The notes beneath the pieces are model-generated. The model made no database searches, was not told the origin of the DNA, and saw only the letters and a list, made by a program, of their open reading frames with translations. This document shows, piece after piece, positions 24,592 through 33,465 of a stretch of 64,000 bases of DNA. Position numbers and translations under genes: made by a program. How positions within the stretch are numbered: the stretch's first letter is position 1; each line of letters opens with the position of its first letter. Origin of the DNA: Bacteroidota bacterium (lineage in GTDB: Bacteria > Bacteroidota > Bacteroidia > B-17B0 > Aurantibacillaceae); NCBI GenBank assembly GCA_018267475.1, contig JAFDYI010000005.1, forward strand, positions 62,001 to 126,000, given 5' to 3'.

Positions 24592-25326
24592 CTATTTTAG
24601 TTGGGTAGCGATTATGCTATAAACCTGCTGCCGCAAAGGTACGATATTTTCTTCGCCCATACCTTTTGTGCTTATAGGGGGGTGCACAACCGCTTTAGAA
24701 ATACCGGGGCGGCCATAACTTTTAAAAAAGCCGCCGTTTTGCAGTAAACGCCAGTTATTTAAAAAAGTAATAGGCAACACCGGCACCTGTTTTTCAATAG
24801 CCAGCTTAAAGGCTCCGTTTTTAAAGTTTTTCAAAACCCCATCAGACGAGATGGTACCTTCCGGAAAAACAAACACACTGTGTCCCGCATCTATCTCTAA
24901 CCCTGCACGTAAAAAGGCTTTATGGCTGGCCGTTTTGCTAGCCCTATCTACCGAAATTTGCATGTCTTTAAAAAAGATATTGAACAAAGGAGCCTTATTT
25001 AGTTCAAACTTGGCCATAAACACAAAATAATTTTTAATAATAAAGTAACTTACAATAATATCCAAATAAGAAGCGTGATTAGAAACAATAACACAAGGCT
25101 GAGGAATGTCATTTATTGCCATTTTAAAAACTTTTTTTACCACAATACCCGAAAAAAAACAAATCCAAAAGGCCATTATTTTCTGACAAAAAAAAGCGTA
25201 ACGATAACGCTTGCGGTGGGATAAAAACAGCAATAAAAAAGGGTATATTAAAATAAGAATGCTTAAAAATGCCAGTAAAAACAAACATTTCCATAGCACG
25301 TATAATAAGCGAGCTATTATAAACAT
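24592..25326 (-). CDS. plsC: 1-acyl-sn-glycerol-3-phosphate acyltransferase (PlsC family)
   Basis: 244 residues: one or two N-terminal membrane helices, then the acyltransferase motif HASYLD (HX4D, H84-D89), a substrate motif near VSNH, and FPEGTIS around residue 155. The enzyme adds the second acyl chain to lysophosphatidic acid to give phosphatidic acid at the inner membrane. It is the first gene of a two-gene unit with gatC. A weak -7-like TATTTTTA lies just upstream at 25331-25338 on the minus strand. Confidence 0.9.
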   Translation of the reverse strand: MFIIARLLYVLWKCLFLLAFLSILILIYPFLLLFLSHRKRYRYAFFCQKIMAFWICFFSGIVVKKVFKMAINDIPQPCVIVSNHASYLDIIVSYFIIKNYFVFMAKFELNKAPLFNIFFKDMQISVDRASKTASHKAFLRAGLEIDAGHSVFVFPEGTISSDGVLKNFKNGAFKLAIEKQVPVLPITFLNNWRLLQNGGFFKSYGRPGISKAVVHPPISTKGMGEENIVPLRQQVYSIIATQLK

Positions 25327-25418
25327 GGGGTAAAAATACTAAAATTAGTGGTTTGCCAAATGACTATGATGCTTTGTACGTTTTGTTTAAAAAATCATTG
25401 TTAAAAACTATTTCAAAA

Positions 25419-25440
25419 CTCACTACTAATAGGTAGTGAG
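25419..25440. repeat. Inverted repeat upstream of dnaN
   Basis: CTCACTAC (25419-25426) and GTAGTGAG (25433-25440) are perfect inverted copies separated by 6 bases. The element is 18 bases upstream of the predicted -7 box of dnaN, at the -33 region, so it could be an operator for dnaN. No DnaA gene or origin-like repeats are nearby. Confidence 0.5.
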
Positions 25441-25457
25441 GAATACCACCATAAATA

Positions 25458-25465
25458 TAAATTTG
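25458..25465 (+). promoter_or_regulatory. Predicted -7 promoter box of dnaN
   Basis: TAAATTTG matches TAnnTTTG exactly; the ATG is 28 bases downstream. Confidence 0.45.
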
Positions 25466-25493
25466 TTCGGTAATAATAAAAGAAGTTTAGCGT

Positions 25494-26615
25494 ATGAATT
25501 TTGTAGTATCGGCCACGAGCCTTTTAAAACAGTTGAAATCAATAAATGGGGTATTAAGTTCCAGTAACACCATTCCTATTTTAAATAATTTTTTATTTGA
25601 AATAAGCCCCGGCAAATTAACGTTATATGCTTCTGATATGGAAACCACAGTTACCGTACAGCTGCCTGTAGAGTCTAAAGAGGCGGGCAGCATAGCCATA
25701 CCGGCGCGTACTTTATTGGATATACTAAGTAATTTTCCGGAACAACCGCTTACTTTCAGCATCGATAAAAAAACATTTGGCGTAAAAATAACAGCCGATA
25801 ACGGCGAGTACCAACTTACCGGGCATAACGCCGAAGAATACCCACGCACACAAAAACTAGATAACGCCTCTACCATAGAGATGAAAACCGATGTGTTGGC
25901 TCATGCTATCGGCAAAACCTTGTTTGCCACTAGCAGCGACGATTTACGTCCCTTGATGTGCGGCGTGTTTTGCCAGTTTTCTGAAAACGATTCTATTTTT
26001 GTGGCTACCGATGCGCACCGCTTGGTGCGTTACCGCCGTAGCGATGCCAAAGCCAGCCAAGCTACTTCTTTCATTATGCCTAAAAAACCTTTAAACCTAT
26101 TAAAAAATTTATTAACCGACTTAGACGACGTCATAAACATTGAGTACAACCAAACCAATGCTGTGTTTTCTTTTGGAAACACTACCTTAACATGCCGTTT
26201 AATTGATGGGAAGTATCCTAATTACGATGCTGTTATACCCAAACAAAACCCTAATAAACTTACCATTGATAGCGAAATGTTGGCAAGCGCACTAAAACGA
26301 GTAAGCGTTTTCTCTAACAAAACTACGCATCAAATTCGTTTTAAAATATCAGGCTCGCAAATAGAGCTCTCTGCCGAAGATTTAGATTTTTCTAACAACG
26401 CCAACGAACGCCTAACCTGCACCTACGCAGGCGAAGATATGGAGATAGGCTTTAACTCTAAATTTTTATTGGATATGATTAGCAACATGCACTGCGATGA
26501 AATAACCATAGAGATGAGTTCGCCTAACCGCGCCGGCATTATTACCCCCTCAAAAAAAGACAATCCAGCTGAAGATGTGTTGATGTTGGTAATGCCTGTA
26601 ATGCTGAATAATTAA
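25494..26615 (+). CDS. dnaN: DNA polymerase III beta subunit (sliding clamp)
   Basis: 373 residues in three clamp domains of about 120 residues. MNFVVSATSLLKQLKSINGVLSSSNTIPILNNFLFE and the IPARTLLDILSNFPEQPL region open domain 1; ATDAHRLVRYRR is the conserved patch of domain 2; ML(V)MPVMLNN closes domain 3. The ring-shaped dimer tethers polymerase to DNA. It is not linked to dnaA. Start ATG at 25494 gives the family N-terminus. Confidence 0.96.
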   Translation: MNFVVSATSLLKQLKSINGVLSSSNTIPILNNFLFEISPGKLTLYASDMETTVTVQLPVESKEAGSIAIPARTLLDILSNFPEQPLTFSIDKKTFGVKITADNGEYQLTGHNAEEYPRTQKLDNASTIEMKTDVLAHAIGKTLFATSSDDLRPLMCGVFCQFSENDSIFVATDAHRLVRYRRSDAKASQATSFIMPKKPLNLLKNLLTDLDDVINIEYNQTNAVFSFGNTTLTCRLIDGKYPNYDAVIPKQNPNKLTIDSEMLASALKRVSVFSNKTTHQIRFKISGSQIELSAEDLDFSNNANERLTCTYAGEDMEIGFNSKFLLDMISNMHCDEITIEMSSPNRAGIITPSKKDNPAEDVLMLVMPVMLNN

Positions 26616-26622
26616 ACTGTTT

Positions 26623-28353
26623 TTACTTCGCCGATTTTTTCCAAAGAGTATAATTTTCTTTTTCAAACAAGTTGGCTTTTCTATTAAAATCTACACAGTA
26701 GGTATAGAAAAAGTCGCCCTCTTCGGGCAAGGAAATAGGAATTTGCAGCAGTTGGTTGTTTCTAACTACCGTAAGCACGCATTTTTTTTCTTTTTCAGAA
26801 AAGTAGCGAAGCCAGGCATCTAAATCATTTTTTAGTGTAAAATTAGTTACAGCTATAATTTCGTCGTTTATAGCTATTTTTGCTTTCCACGCAGGCGAGT
26901 ACGGGGCCACCATGCTTACTTTTTTATGATGGGCAACATCGATGGCTTTGATGCCCAAGTATTTTTCATGAAAAGAAATAGAAGCTTGTTTGTGCAAAGC
27001 AAGCCCAAGATACTGAGCACATTCGTGCAACAAGGGTTCGTAGGCCTCTAAACCATATACATAATTGGTAAAAAAAGATTGCATATCAGTAGTGGCCGCA
27101 GCGCTGCATAAATCGCTAATATCTTGCTCGGTATAGCCTTTGTTTTTTTTATAAAAAAGTTCGTACAAATTTTTCATTACGGTTTGCAAATTATTTTGGT
27201 TGGCCGAGTGCTTCATAATAAGCACGTCCAGCATAAAAGCAATCAGGCATCCCTCATCGTATATATTTGTTTTTCTATAAGGTGCCCCGGGCACATAGCC
27301 ATCAAGCCAATTATCAAAGCTGCTGTCGCCTACCGATAAGTTGTAGCGCCCAAAACTATGCAAGTGTTTGGTCAGTCGCGATTCAAACGAGCGGAAATAC
27401 GTTTCTTCGCAAGTAACTCCGGAAGTCAGCAACAGTTTATCGCCGTAGTAAGTGGTAATGCCTTCGTACACAAAGCCGGTGCGCGCGTAGTTTTCTTTGG
27501 TATAATGGTAAGGAAACATCTCGGCAGGGCGAATGGTTTTAATATTCCATGTATGAAACAATTCATGGCAACACAATCCTAAAAATTCATTATACACATC
27601 GCCATGCATCAAGTGGTAGGCGGGGCCAAAAGCTATTACCGTATTTTGGGTATGCTCTACACCGTGATGAAATTTTTGAGGCAGTATCTGAAACAAAAAG
27701 TGGTATTCCGAAAAATGTACTTTTTCAAAAAAAGAAATTTGCTCCTCTATAAATTTTGAGAAATCAGCTAAAAGCGTTTTTTCTTCGGGGTTACATTCTC
27801 CATTAAAATGGAGGTAAAAAAGGGTATTTTGTACGGTTAGCGAATATGTTTTTATTGTTTCGGCGCAAATAAAAGGCGAGTCGGCAAGCTCTTCGTAAGA
27901 CGATGCACTTAGCTTATTTTCTTCTTTCTTTAAGGAGGTAGCTATGTTGTAATTTTTCGGTATTTCTAAGGTAAGGTAATGCGGCTCTTGCATTTTTTCG
28001 GGCACATACATCAAACAGTTGCAAGGGTTTACATACATTTGGTTTTCGTCCACATAGGTAGAGCCCGCATTTAGCTCGGATGCATAATAGCTATATGTTA
28101 TGGTAACTTGTTTGCTGCCTTGCGTTTGTATTACCCAAGTATCCTTACTTGTTTTTTTATAGGAAAGGGGTTTCCCTTCGGCGTCAAAAGCATCTACTTT
28201 TTTTATATTTTTTGAAAAATTACCCAATTCATAACGGCCCGGGCGCCACGCCGGTAGCTGCAAGGTGAGCTCTCTTGTATCTATATTTGAAATTATTACA
28301 TCAATATATAAATAGTGCGACGAGCTGTTTTTAATATATAATTTGTATTGCAT
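26623..28353 (-). CDS. M61 (glycyl aminopeptidase) family metallopeptidase with PDZ domain
   Basis: 576 residues. An N-terminal beta domain (LQLPAWRPGRYELGNFSKNI) leads to the zinc motif HELFH (about 263-267) in CCHELFHTWNIKTIRP and a downstream glutamate in EGITTYYGD (about 297). A C-terminal PDZ domain (about 470-550) includes MVAPYSPAWKAKIAINDEIIAV. M61 enzymes are aminopeptidases preferring N-terminal Gly or Ala. No signal peptide is seen from this start, so it is probably cytoplasmic. The ATG at 28353 or the adjacent one at 28356 is used; an upstream start at 28434 would run across two promoters. Confidence 0.88.
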   Translation of the reverse strand: MQYKLYIKNSSSHYLYIDVIISNIDTRELTLQLPAWRPGRYELGNFSKNIKKVDAFDAEGKPLSYKKTSKDTWVIQTQGSKQVTITYSYYASELNAGSTYVDENQMYVNPCNCLMYVPEKMQEPHYLTLEIPKNYNIATSLKKEENKLSASSYEELADSPFICAETIKTYSLTVQNTLFYLHFNGECNPEEKTLLADFSKFIEEQISFFEKVHFSEYHFLFQILPQKFHHGVEHTQNTVIAFGPAYHLMHGDVYNEFLGLCCHELFHTWNIKTIRPAEMFPYHYTKENYARTGFVYEGITTYYGDKLLLTSGVTCEETYFRSFESRLTKHLHSFGRYNLSVGDSSFDNWLDGYVPGAPYRKTNIYDEGCLIAFMLDVLIMKHSANQNNLQTVMKNLYELFYKKNKGYTEQDISDLCSAAATTDMQSFFTNYVYGLEAYEPLLHECAQYLGLALHKQASISFHEKYLGIKAIDVAHHKKVSMVAPYSPAWKAKIAINDEIIAVTNFTLKNDLDAWLRYFSEKEKKCVLTVVRNNQLLQIPISLPEEGDFFYTYCVDFNRKANLFEKENYTLWKKSAK

Positions 28354-28370
28354 CATGCGTTTTCTTTGCA

Positions 28371-28400
28371 CGAAAATACACATTCTTAATGCTATCTTTG
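28371..28400. promoter_or_regulatory. Back-to-back promoters of the M61 peptidase and SUI1 genes
   Basis: Minus-strand TATTTTCG (28371-28378) serves the peptidase gene; plus-strand TATCTTTG (28393-28400), a perfect match, serves the SUI1 gene. The boxes are 14 bases apart, so the two promoters overlap. Confidence 0.5.
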
Positions 28401-28404
28401 TACT

Positions 28405-28752
28405 ATGAGTAAAAAAAATAAAAAAACCGAACAAGATGGTTTCATCTATTCTACCAACGCCGCTTTCTCTTTACCCGAAAGGGAAGATGAAGGCAACGAA
28501 ACCTTAATTCCGTCTGAACAACATTTGCGTATTCATTTAGATAGATTGGGAGGGGGCAAAACGCTTACTCGCATAGTGGGTTTTGTGGGGGCTGATGAAG
28601 ATTTGATTTCTTTAGGTAAAGAGTTAAAACAAAAATGCAGTGTGGGAGGAAATGTAAAAGAGGGCGCTATTCTTATTCAGGGCGACCACCGCGACAAGGT
28701 GTTGCAACTATTACTTAAAGCAGGGTATCAAGTAAAAAAGGCAGGTGGATAA
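28405..28752 (+). CDS. SUI1/eIF1-like translation initiation factor (YciH family)
   Basis: 115 residues. The C-terminal 80 residues are the SUI1 fold: GGGKTLTRIVGFVGADEDL, LGKELKQKCSVGGNVKEGAILIQGDHRDKVLQLLLKAGY. Bacterial relatives of eIF1 affect start-codon selection or ribosome function. The ATG is 4 bases after the -7 box, so the mRNA is probably leaderless, which is notable for a translation factor. The first 35 residues are a polar, lysine-rich extension. Confidence 0.9.
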   Translation: MSKKNKKTEQDGFIYSTNAAFSLPEREDEGNETLIPSEQHLRIHLDRLGGGKTLTRIVGFVGADEDLISLGKELKQKCSVGGNVKEGAILIQGDHRDKVLQLLLKAGYQVKKAGG

Positions 28753-28758
28753 GCTGCT

Positions 28759-29712
28759 TTAATTGCCAAATAAAGAATCTACAAATTCATTGCGGTTGAA
28801 TACTTGCAGGTCTTCCATACGTTCGCCAACGCCAATATATTTTACGGGAATTTTAAACTGGTCGGATATGCCAATAACAACACCACCCTTGGCCGTTCCA
28901 TCTAATTTGGTAAGGGCTAAGGCACTCACCTCTGTAGCAGCGGTAAAATGCTTGCATTGTTCTATGGCGTTTTGTCCGGTGCTGGCATCAAGTACTAACA
29001 GTACCTCGTGCGGGGCATCGGGCAGTACTTTGCTCATTACTTTTTTTATTTTGCTTAACTCGTTCATTAAGTTAATTTTATTGTGCAGACGTCCTGCGGT
29101 ATCAATAATTACTACATCGGCATTTTGTGCTACAGCGCTGCTTACCGTATCGTAAGCAACAGAGGCCGGATCGGCATTCATACCTTGTGAAACAATGGGT
29201 ACTCCCACGCGCTGACTCCAAATAATAAGTTGTTCTACGGCCGCGGCCCTAAAGGTATCGGCAGCACCCAGTACTACTTTTTTTCCTTTTTGTTTAAGTT
29301 GATGTGCCAGCTTGCCTATGGTAGTAGTTTTGCCTACACCGTTTACCCCTACCACCATTATTACATACGGTTTTGAGGTATCAGGAATAGAAAAATCGCT
29401 TACATCGCTTGAATTATTTTCGGTAAGCAAAGAGGCTATCTCTTCTTTTAGCACCGCATTTAGCTGGGTAGTGCCTACATATTTATCTTTAGCTACACGC
29501 GCTTCAATACGTTCTATAATTTTCAACGTTGTGTTTACTCCTACATCGCCGCTTAACAGTACTTCTTCTAAGTTATCTAATACTTCTGCATCTACCGTAT
29601 TTTTTCCGGCAATGGCTTTTGCTATTTTACTAAAAAAGTTTTCTTTGGTTTTAGTTAATCCCTCGTTAAGTGCTTCTTTCTTATCCTTGCTAAAAAAGCT
29701 AAAAATTCCCAT
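28759..29712 (-). CDS. ftsY: Signal recognition particle receptor FtsY
   Basis: 317 residues: an N domain of helices (about 1-100), then the NG GTPase with GVNGVGKTTTIGKLA (P-loop), DTFRAAA, DTAGRLHNK and TKLDGTAKGG. FtsY docks SRP-ribosome complexes at the inner membrane for cotranslational insertion. It lacks a long acidic A domain. It follows the SIMPL gene by 5 bases and presumably shares its transcript. Confidence 0.95.
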   Translation of the reverse strand: MGIFSFFSKDKKEALNEGLTKTKENFFSKIAKAIAGKNTVDAEVLDNLEEVLLSGDVGVNTTLKIIERIEARVAKDKYVGTTQLNAVLKEEIASLLTENNSSDVSDFSIPDTSKPYVIMVVGVNGVGKTTTIGKLAHQLKQKGKKVVLGAADTFRAAAVEQLIIWSQRVGVPIVSQGMNADPASVAYDTVSSAVAQNADVVIIDTAGRLHNKINLMNELSKIKKVMSKVLPDAPHEVLLVLDASTGQNAIEQCKHFTAATEVSALALTKLDGTAKGGVVIGISDQFKIPVKYIGVGERMEDLQVFNRNEFVDSLFGN

Positions 29713-29717
29713 ACTTA

Positions 29718-30449
29718 TTATTTTATATCAAACTCTAGCTTTACGGTTACTGAGGCTGTTTTATTTTTATCTTTCGTATTAAAAGCGCCCTCCCACGATT
29801 GTTCTTGAGGCGAGTTTTGTCCGGTTATTTGTATTACCCCCATGTTGGCGCTTTTCATTTTTCCTACGCTGCCATCTGCATTTTCCGCCATTTTTTGCGC
29901 GCGGTTGTAGCCGTCTTTAGTAGCATCTGATAAGAGTTCTATTTTTAAATCAGATAATTTGGTGTAGTAGTAATCGGGTTGCTCGGCAACAAACTCTACT
30001 CCTTTATCAATCAAAGAGCCTGCGTTTTTATAGGCATTTTCTACGTTTGCTATTTTTTGAGAGGTTATAGAAACCGATTGGCGCAAGGTAAAACCAATAA
30101 ATTCTTGTTTTTTTAGGGCGCCGTCTTTGTCATATACGTTGTCGTAATCGCGGTTTATTTGCAAGGCCGAAAAATCTATCTCTTGCTCTTGTATGCCGTT
30201 TGACAGCAGGTATTGTTTTACCTCAGCAATATCTTTTTTTATTTGAGCATTCGCTTCGGATAGGGTATATGCTTTTCGTTCAAAAGAAGAAAACCAAATA
30301 ATTTTATCCGAAACAATGTCTTTTTGAGCCAAGCCGGTTACTTTTACCGATTGGTATGAGTAATGGGTTTTTTCCCACACTTTAGAGAATATCTTTACCG
30401 ATATGCAAATGCACAAACCGATGATGAGGTAATTAATAACTTTTGTCAT
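29718..30449 (-). CDS. SIMPL (DUF541) domain protein
   Basis: 243 residues. An N-terminal membrane anchor or uncleaved signal (about 4-22) leads to a DUF541/SIMPL domain: VTGLAQKDIVSDKIIWFSSFERKAYTLSEANAQIKKDI, the TLRQSVSITSQK strand and a C-terminal TASVTVKLEFDIK. These are periplasmic proteins of uncertain role, named for interaction with the mammalian kinase IRAK1 partner. It precedes ftsY by 5 bases. A terminator for the rpmG unit lies just upstream, with no clear promoter between them. Confidence 0.85.
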   Translation of the reverse strand: MTKVINYLIIGLCICISVKIFSKVWEKTHYSYQSVKVTGLAQKDIVSDKIIWFSSFERKAYTLSEANAQIKKDIAEVKQYLLSNGIQEQEIDFSALQINRDYDNVYDKDGALKKQEFIGFTLRQSVSITSQKIANVENAYKNAGSLIDKGVEFVAEQPDYYYTKLSDLKIELLSDATKDGYNRAQKMAENADGSVGKMKSANMGVIQITGQNSPQEQSWEGAFNTKDKNKTASVTVKLEFDIK

Positions 30450-30460
30450 ATTGTTTTAAA

Positions 30461-30497
30461 ATAAAAAAACTTCTTTCCGCATCACGAAAAGAAGTTT
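30461..30497 (-). terminator. Intrinsic terminator of the rpmG-DUF4295 unit
   Basis: Minus-strand stem AAACTTCTTT/AAAGAAGTTT (30467-30476 with 30488-30497) is followed by a run of T residues. It ends 12 bases before the SIMPL start codon. Confidence 0.75.
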
Positions 30498-30520
30498 GCT
30501 TGTAATGAAATTTAAAATGA

Positions 30521-30676
30521 TTATTTGTTTTTTAAGAAATCTTGTACGTGATCGTTGTGTACAATTTCTTCTTTAAACGTGTAAGCACCTGTTTTAGGTG
30601 ATTTTACCATTTTAATTACGCGCGTAAAATCTTTTCCTTTTCCGCTTTTTAATGTTGCTACTACCTTTTTTGCCAT
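30521..30676 (-). CDS. DUF4295 small basic protein, probable ribosomal protein
   Basis: 51 residues, read by direct translation of 30676 to 30521: MAKKVVATLKSGKGK, then IKMVKSPKTGAYTFKEEIV and a terminal VQDFLKNK. This matches DUF4295, a short basic protein found next to rpmG in Bacteroidota. I recall reports that a Flavobacterium ribosome structure contains such a protein (named bL38), but I could not check that. It follows rpmG by 9 bases and is followed by a terminator. Confidence 0.85.
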   Translation of the reverse strand: MAKKVVATLKSGKGKDFTRVIKMVKSPKTGAYTFKEEIVHNDHVQDFLKNK

Positions 30677-30685
30677 TGTGTTTTA

Positions 30686-30868
30686 TTATTTAATCTCTTT
30701 ATGAACGGTGTATTTTTTTAGGATAGAATTGTATTTTTTCAACTCTATTCGTTCTGAGGTGTTTTTTTTGTTTTTGGTTGTGATGTAACGCGAAGTGCCG
30801 GGCTGACCGCTGGCAGCGTGTTCCGTACATTCTAAAATTACTTGTATTCTGTTTTGTTTCTTTGCCAT
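30686..30868 (-). CDS. rpmG: 50S ribosomal protein bL33
   Basis: 60 residues with the bL33 pattern [41 protein letters not shown]. It lies near the E site of the large subunit. No zinc-binding cysteine pairs, so it is the zinc-independent form. In many Bacteroidota rpmB precedes it; here the upstream region holds a promoter instead. Confidence 0.93.
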   Translation of the reverse strand: MAKKQNRIQVILECTEHAASGQPGTSRYITTKNKKNTSERIELKKYNSILKKYTVHKEIK

Positions 30869-30889
30869 GATTTCTTAAAATAAGGACTG

Positions 30890-30920
30890 CAAATGTACTA
30901 AATGTTTTTTAATTGGCAAA
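30890..30920 (-). promoter_or_regulatory. Promoter of the rpmG unit
   Basis: Minus-strand TTTG (30917-30920) and TACATTTG (30890-30897) are 19 bases apart, a full match. The 240-base gap up to 31107 shows only a short imperfect hairpin at 30941-30960 besides this. Confidence 0.65.
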
Positions 30921-31107
30921 AAATAACAGCATTTTTTATACCTCTATTTTAAAAAAGAGGCTTTGGAAGGCTAAAATACACCCGGAACGGCCCCTTTTCT
31001 GCGTCATAACCCTCTTTTTCTCTTGTAAATGCTCGCAAACAAGCCGATTTTAGCACCCATTATTTTATGTTTGTGCCCTACCTAATGATATAGCCGCTTG
31101 TTTTTAG

Positions 31108-31662
31108 CTATACGCGGGGAAACCAGGGTATTTCCGTTACAGCCAAATCTTGGGTAAGCTTGCGCGATAGCACAAACAAATAGTCGGAAAGGCGGTTGAG
31201 GTATTTATATACAAGAGGTGCTACGGTTTCGTTTTCAGCTAGCTTTAAAACAGAGCGTTCGGCGCGACGGCATACGCAGCGGGCAATGTGGCAGTACGAA
31301 ACACTAGAGTGTCCGCCAGGCAATACAAAATGTTTCATCGGTGCTAATGTTTCTTCCATCGCATCTATCTCTTTTTCCAACAACAGCACATCTGTTTCCA
31401 GTATTTCCGGCAACTTCATTTTATTTTTTTGGGGGTCGGCAGCCAGTATAGAACCTAAAGTAAACAAGCGGTCTTGTATTTCCAGTAAGATAGTAAGGTG
31501 TTGTTTGGCCGCCTCTTGGTCGCGCAGCAAGCCTACCCAGCTGTTTAGTTCATCAACCGTGCCATAAGCCTCTATGCGTATATGGTGCTTAGGCAAGCGG
31601 GTGCCCCCTATAAGGGAGGTTTCTCCTTTATCGCCTGTTTTGGTATAAACTTTAAAAGCCAT
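31108..31662 (-). CDS. Cob(I)yrinic acid a,c-diamide adenosyltransferase (PduO type)
   Basis: 184 residues. VYTKTGDKGETSLIGG is the N-terminal ATP loop; AYGTVDELNSWVG and the C-terminal CHIARCVCRRAERS, with the LNRLSDYLFVLSR end, are PduO-family motifs. The enzyme transfers adenosyl from ATP to Co(I) cobalamin to make coenzyme B12. No B12 pathway genes are adjacent; it follows the ABC ATPase by 3 bases. Confidence 0.93.
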   Translation of the reverse strand: MAFKVYTKTGDKGETSLIGGTRLPKHHIRIEAYGTVDELNSWVGLLRDQEAAKQHLTILLEIQDRLFTLGSILAADPQKNKMKLPEILETDVLLLEKEIDAMEETLAPMKHFVLPGGHSSVSYCHIARCVCRRAERSVLKLAENETVAPLVYKYLNRLSDYLFVLSRKLTQDLAVTEIPWFPRV

Positions 31663-31665
31663 ACT

Positions 31666-33465
31666 TTAAAATGCTAATTTCTTTTTATTTTCTATAGAAC
31701 GAATAATATCTTCCATCCTTCCTTTGGGAATGGAGTTAATCAGCTTGCAGGTGTATTCGCTTTGCGGATTGTCACAAATATCGTCGGCATCGCCCATCTC
31801 TTCTATCTGTCCTTTATTCATCACAATCATTCTATCGCTCATAAATTTTACTACGCTTAGGTTGTGCGAGATAAAGATGTAGGTAAACTTAAATTCTTTT
31901 TTTAAATCGTTCAGCAGGTTGAGTACCTGCGCTTGTACCGACACATCTAAAGCCGACACCGACTCATCGCAAATAATAAAGTGCGGGCTAAGTGCTAAGG
32001 CGCGCGCAATGCACACACGCTGTCTTTGTCCCCCGCTAAACTCGTGTGGATAGCGATAAAATTGTTTTTCGGTAAGGTTTACACGCCTCAACAAATCCAT
32101 TGCTTTTTCTTTGCGTTCTTTATCGTTTTTATACAGATTATGAACGCGCATAGGCTCTATAATAGCCTCGCCAACGGTTATTTGTGGATTGAGTGAGGAG
32201 TAGGGGTCTTGAAAAATAATTTGCATATCGCTTCTAAGAGCGCGCATTTCATTTGCCGGCAAAGCCGTGATGTCTTGTTTTTTAAACGAGATAAGGCCTG
32301 CCGTAGGTTCTACTAAACGTAAGATGGTGCGGCCAAGGGTGGTTTTTCCGCAGCCCGACTCGCCCACCAAACCTAATGTTTCGCCCTCGTACACATCAAA
32401 ACTTACATCGTCCACTGCCTTCACAAATTCGGTAGGCTTTCCAAAAAAACTTTTGTTTACCGGAAAATAGGTTTTTACATTTTTTACTTCTAAAATTTTG
32501 GGGCGGCTATACAACTCTGTATGCCACTGTTTGCGCTCTTCGGTCGTTATTTCGGCATGATACAGGGCTTCGTTTACGGTTTGTTCTTTTTCTACAATGG
32601 CACCGGCGGCATCTACCTCCATAAAATCGTTTATGGTAGGCAGGTGTTTTAGGCGCACATCTAAAGGAGGGCGGCAGGCCAAAAGTCCTTTGGTGTATGG
32701 GTGTTGTGGATTATTAAAAATATCAAGCACAGAGCCCTGTTCTACAATTTTGCCTTTGTACATTACCACTACTTTGTCAGCCAATTCGGCTATTACGCCT
32801 AAATCGTGTGTGATAAATAAGATACTCATCTCTTTTTCGCGTTGCAAATCCAGCATTAAATCCAATATGGTTTTTTGCACGGTAACATCAAGTGCTGTAG
32901 TAGGCTCATCGGCTATTAAAATGTTCGGGTTGCAGCTCATAGCCATAGCAATCATTACGCGCTGCTTTTGTCCACCCGAAATTTGATGCGGATAGGCGGT
33001 CATAATGTGCTCGGGGCGTGGTAATTTTACTTTTTTAAATAGCTCTAAGGTTTTTTGTTCGGCGTCTTTTTTCTTTATTTTTTGGTGCAACATAATGGCC
33101 TCTACCACTTGGTTGCCGCAGGTAATAACGGGGTTGAGCGAGGTCATAGGCTCCTGAAAAATCATGGCCAGCTCATTGCCGCGCAGCTTTCTCATTTCAT
33201 CGGCAGGGAGTTGAACCAAATCTACCGGACCCTTTTCTTTGGAGTGATAGGTAATTTGCCCCGAAACAATACGACCGGGCGGACTGGGTATTAAGCCCAT
33301 AGCCGACAAGGCGCTTACCGATTTGCCGGAACCCGACTCGCCTACAATACCAATGGTTTCGCCACGCCTTAAGCTAAACGAAATACCATCTACGGCGGTT
33401 ACCACCTCGTCTTCCGTTTGAAACTCAACTACTACATTTTTTACTTCTAAGAGCAACTCTTTCAT
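31666..33465 (-). CDS. Fused dual-ATPase oligo/dipeptide ABC transporter protein (Dpp/Opp/GsiA type)
   Basis: 599 residues carrying two complete ABC ATPases. The first (about 1-265) has GESGSGKS, the signature SGGQKQR and ILIADEPTTALD; the second (about 325-590) has GESGCGKTT, SGGQRQR and IICDESVSALD. The pairing corresponds to DppD and DppF fused in one chain, energising peptide or nickel uptake. No permease or binding protein is adjacent. It is the first gene of a unit with the cobalamin adenosyltransferase. Confidence 0.9.
   Translation of the reverse strand: MKELLLEVKNVVVEFQTEDEVVTAVDGISFSLRRGETIGIVGESGSGKSVSALSAMGLIPSPPGRIVSGQITYHSKEKGPVDLVQLPADEMRKLRGNELAMIFQEPMTSLNPVITCGNQVVEAIMLHQKIKKKDAEQKTLELFKKVKLPRPEHIMTAYPHQISGGQKQRVMIAMAMSCNPNILIADEPTTALDVTVQKTILDLMLDLQREKEMSILFITHDLGVIAELADKVVVMYKGKIVEQGSVLDIFNNPQHPYTKGLLACRPPLDVRLKHLPTINDFMEVDAAGAIVEKEQTVNEALYHAEITTEERKQWHTELYSRPKILEVKNVKTYFPVNKSFFGKPTEFVKAVDDVSFDVYEGETLGLVGESGCGKTTLGRTILRLVEPTAGLISFKKQDITALPANEMRALRSDMQIIFQDPYSSLNPQITVGEAIIEPMRVHNLYKNDKERKEKAMDLLRRVNLTEKQFYRYPHEFSGGQRQRVCIARALALSPHFIICDESVSALDVSVQAQVLNLLNDLKKEFKFTYIFISHNLSVVKFMSDRMIVMNKGQIEEMGDADDICDNPQSEYTCKLINSIPKGRMEDIIRSIENKKKLAF

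Noticed and set aside
30941-30960. Imperfect hairpin CCTCTATTTT/AAAAAAGAGG upstream of rpmG
   Set aside because: It has a mismatch and an AT core, sits well upstream of the promoter, and resembles but does not match the repeat at 1788-1807.
30898-31107. Searched for rpmB (bL28) or a tRNA between rpmG and the cobalamin adenosyltransferase gene
   Set aside because: No reading frame or tRNA-like cloverleaf was found in this stretch.
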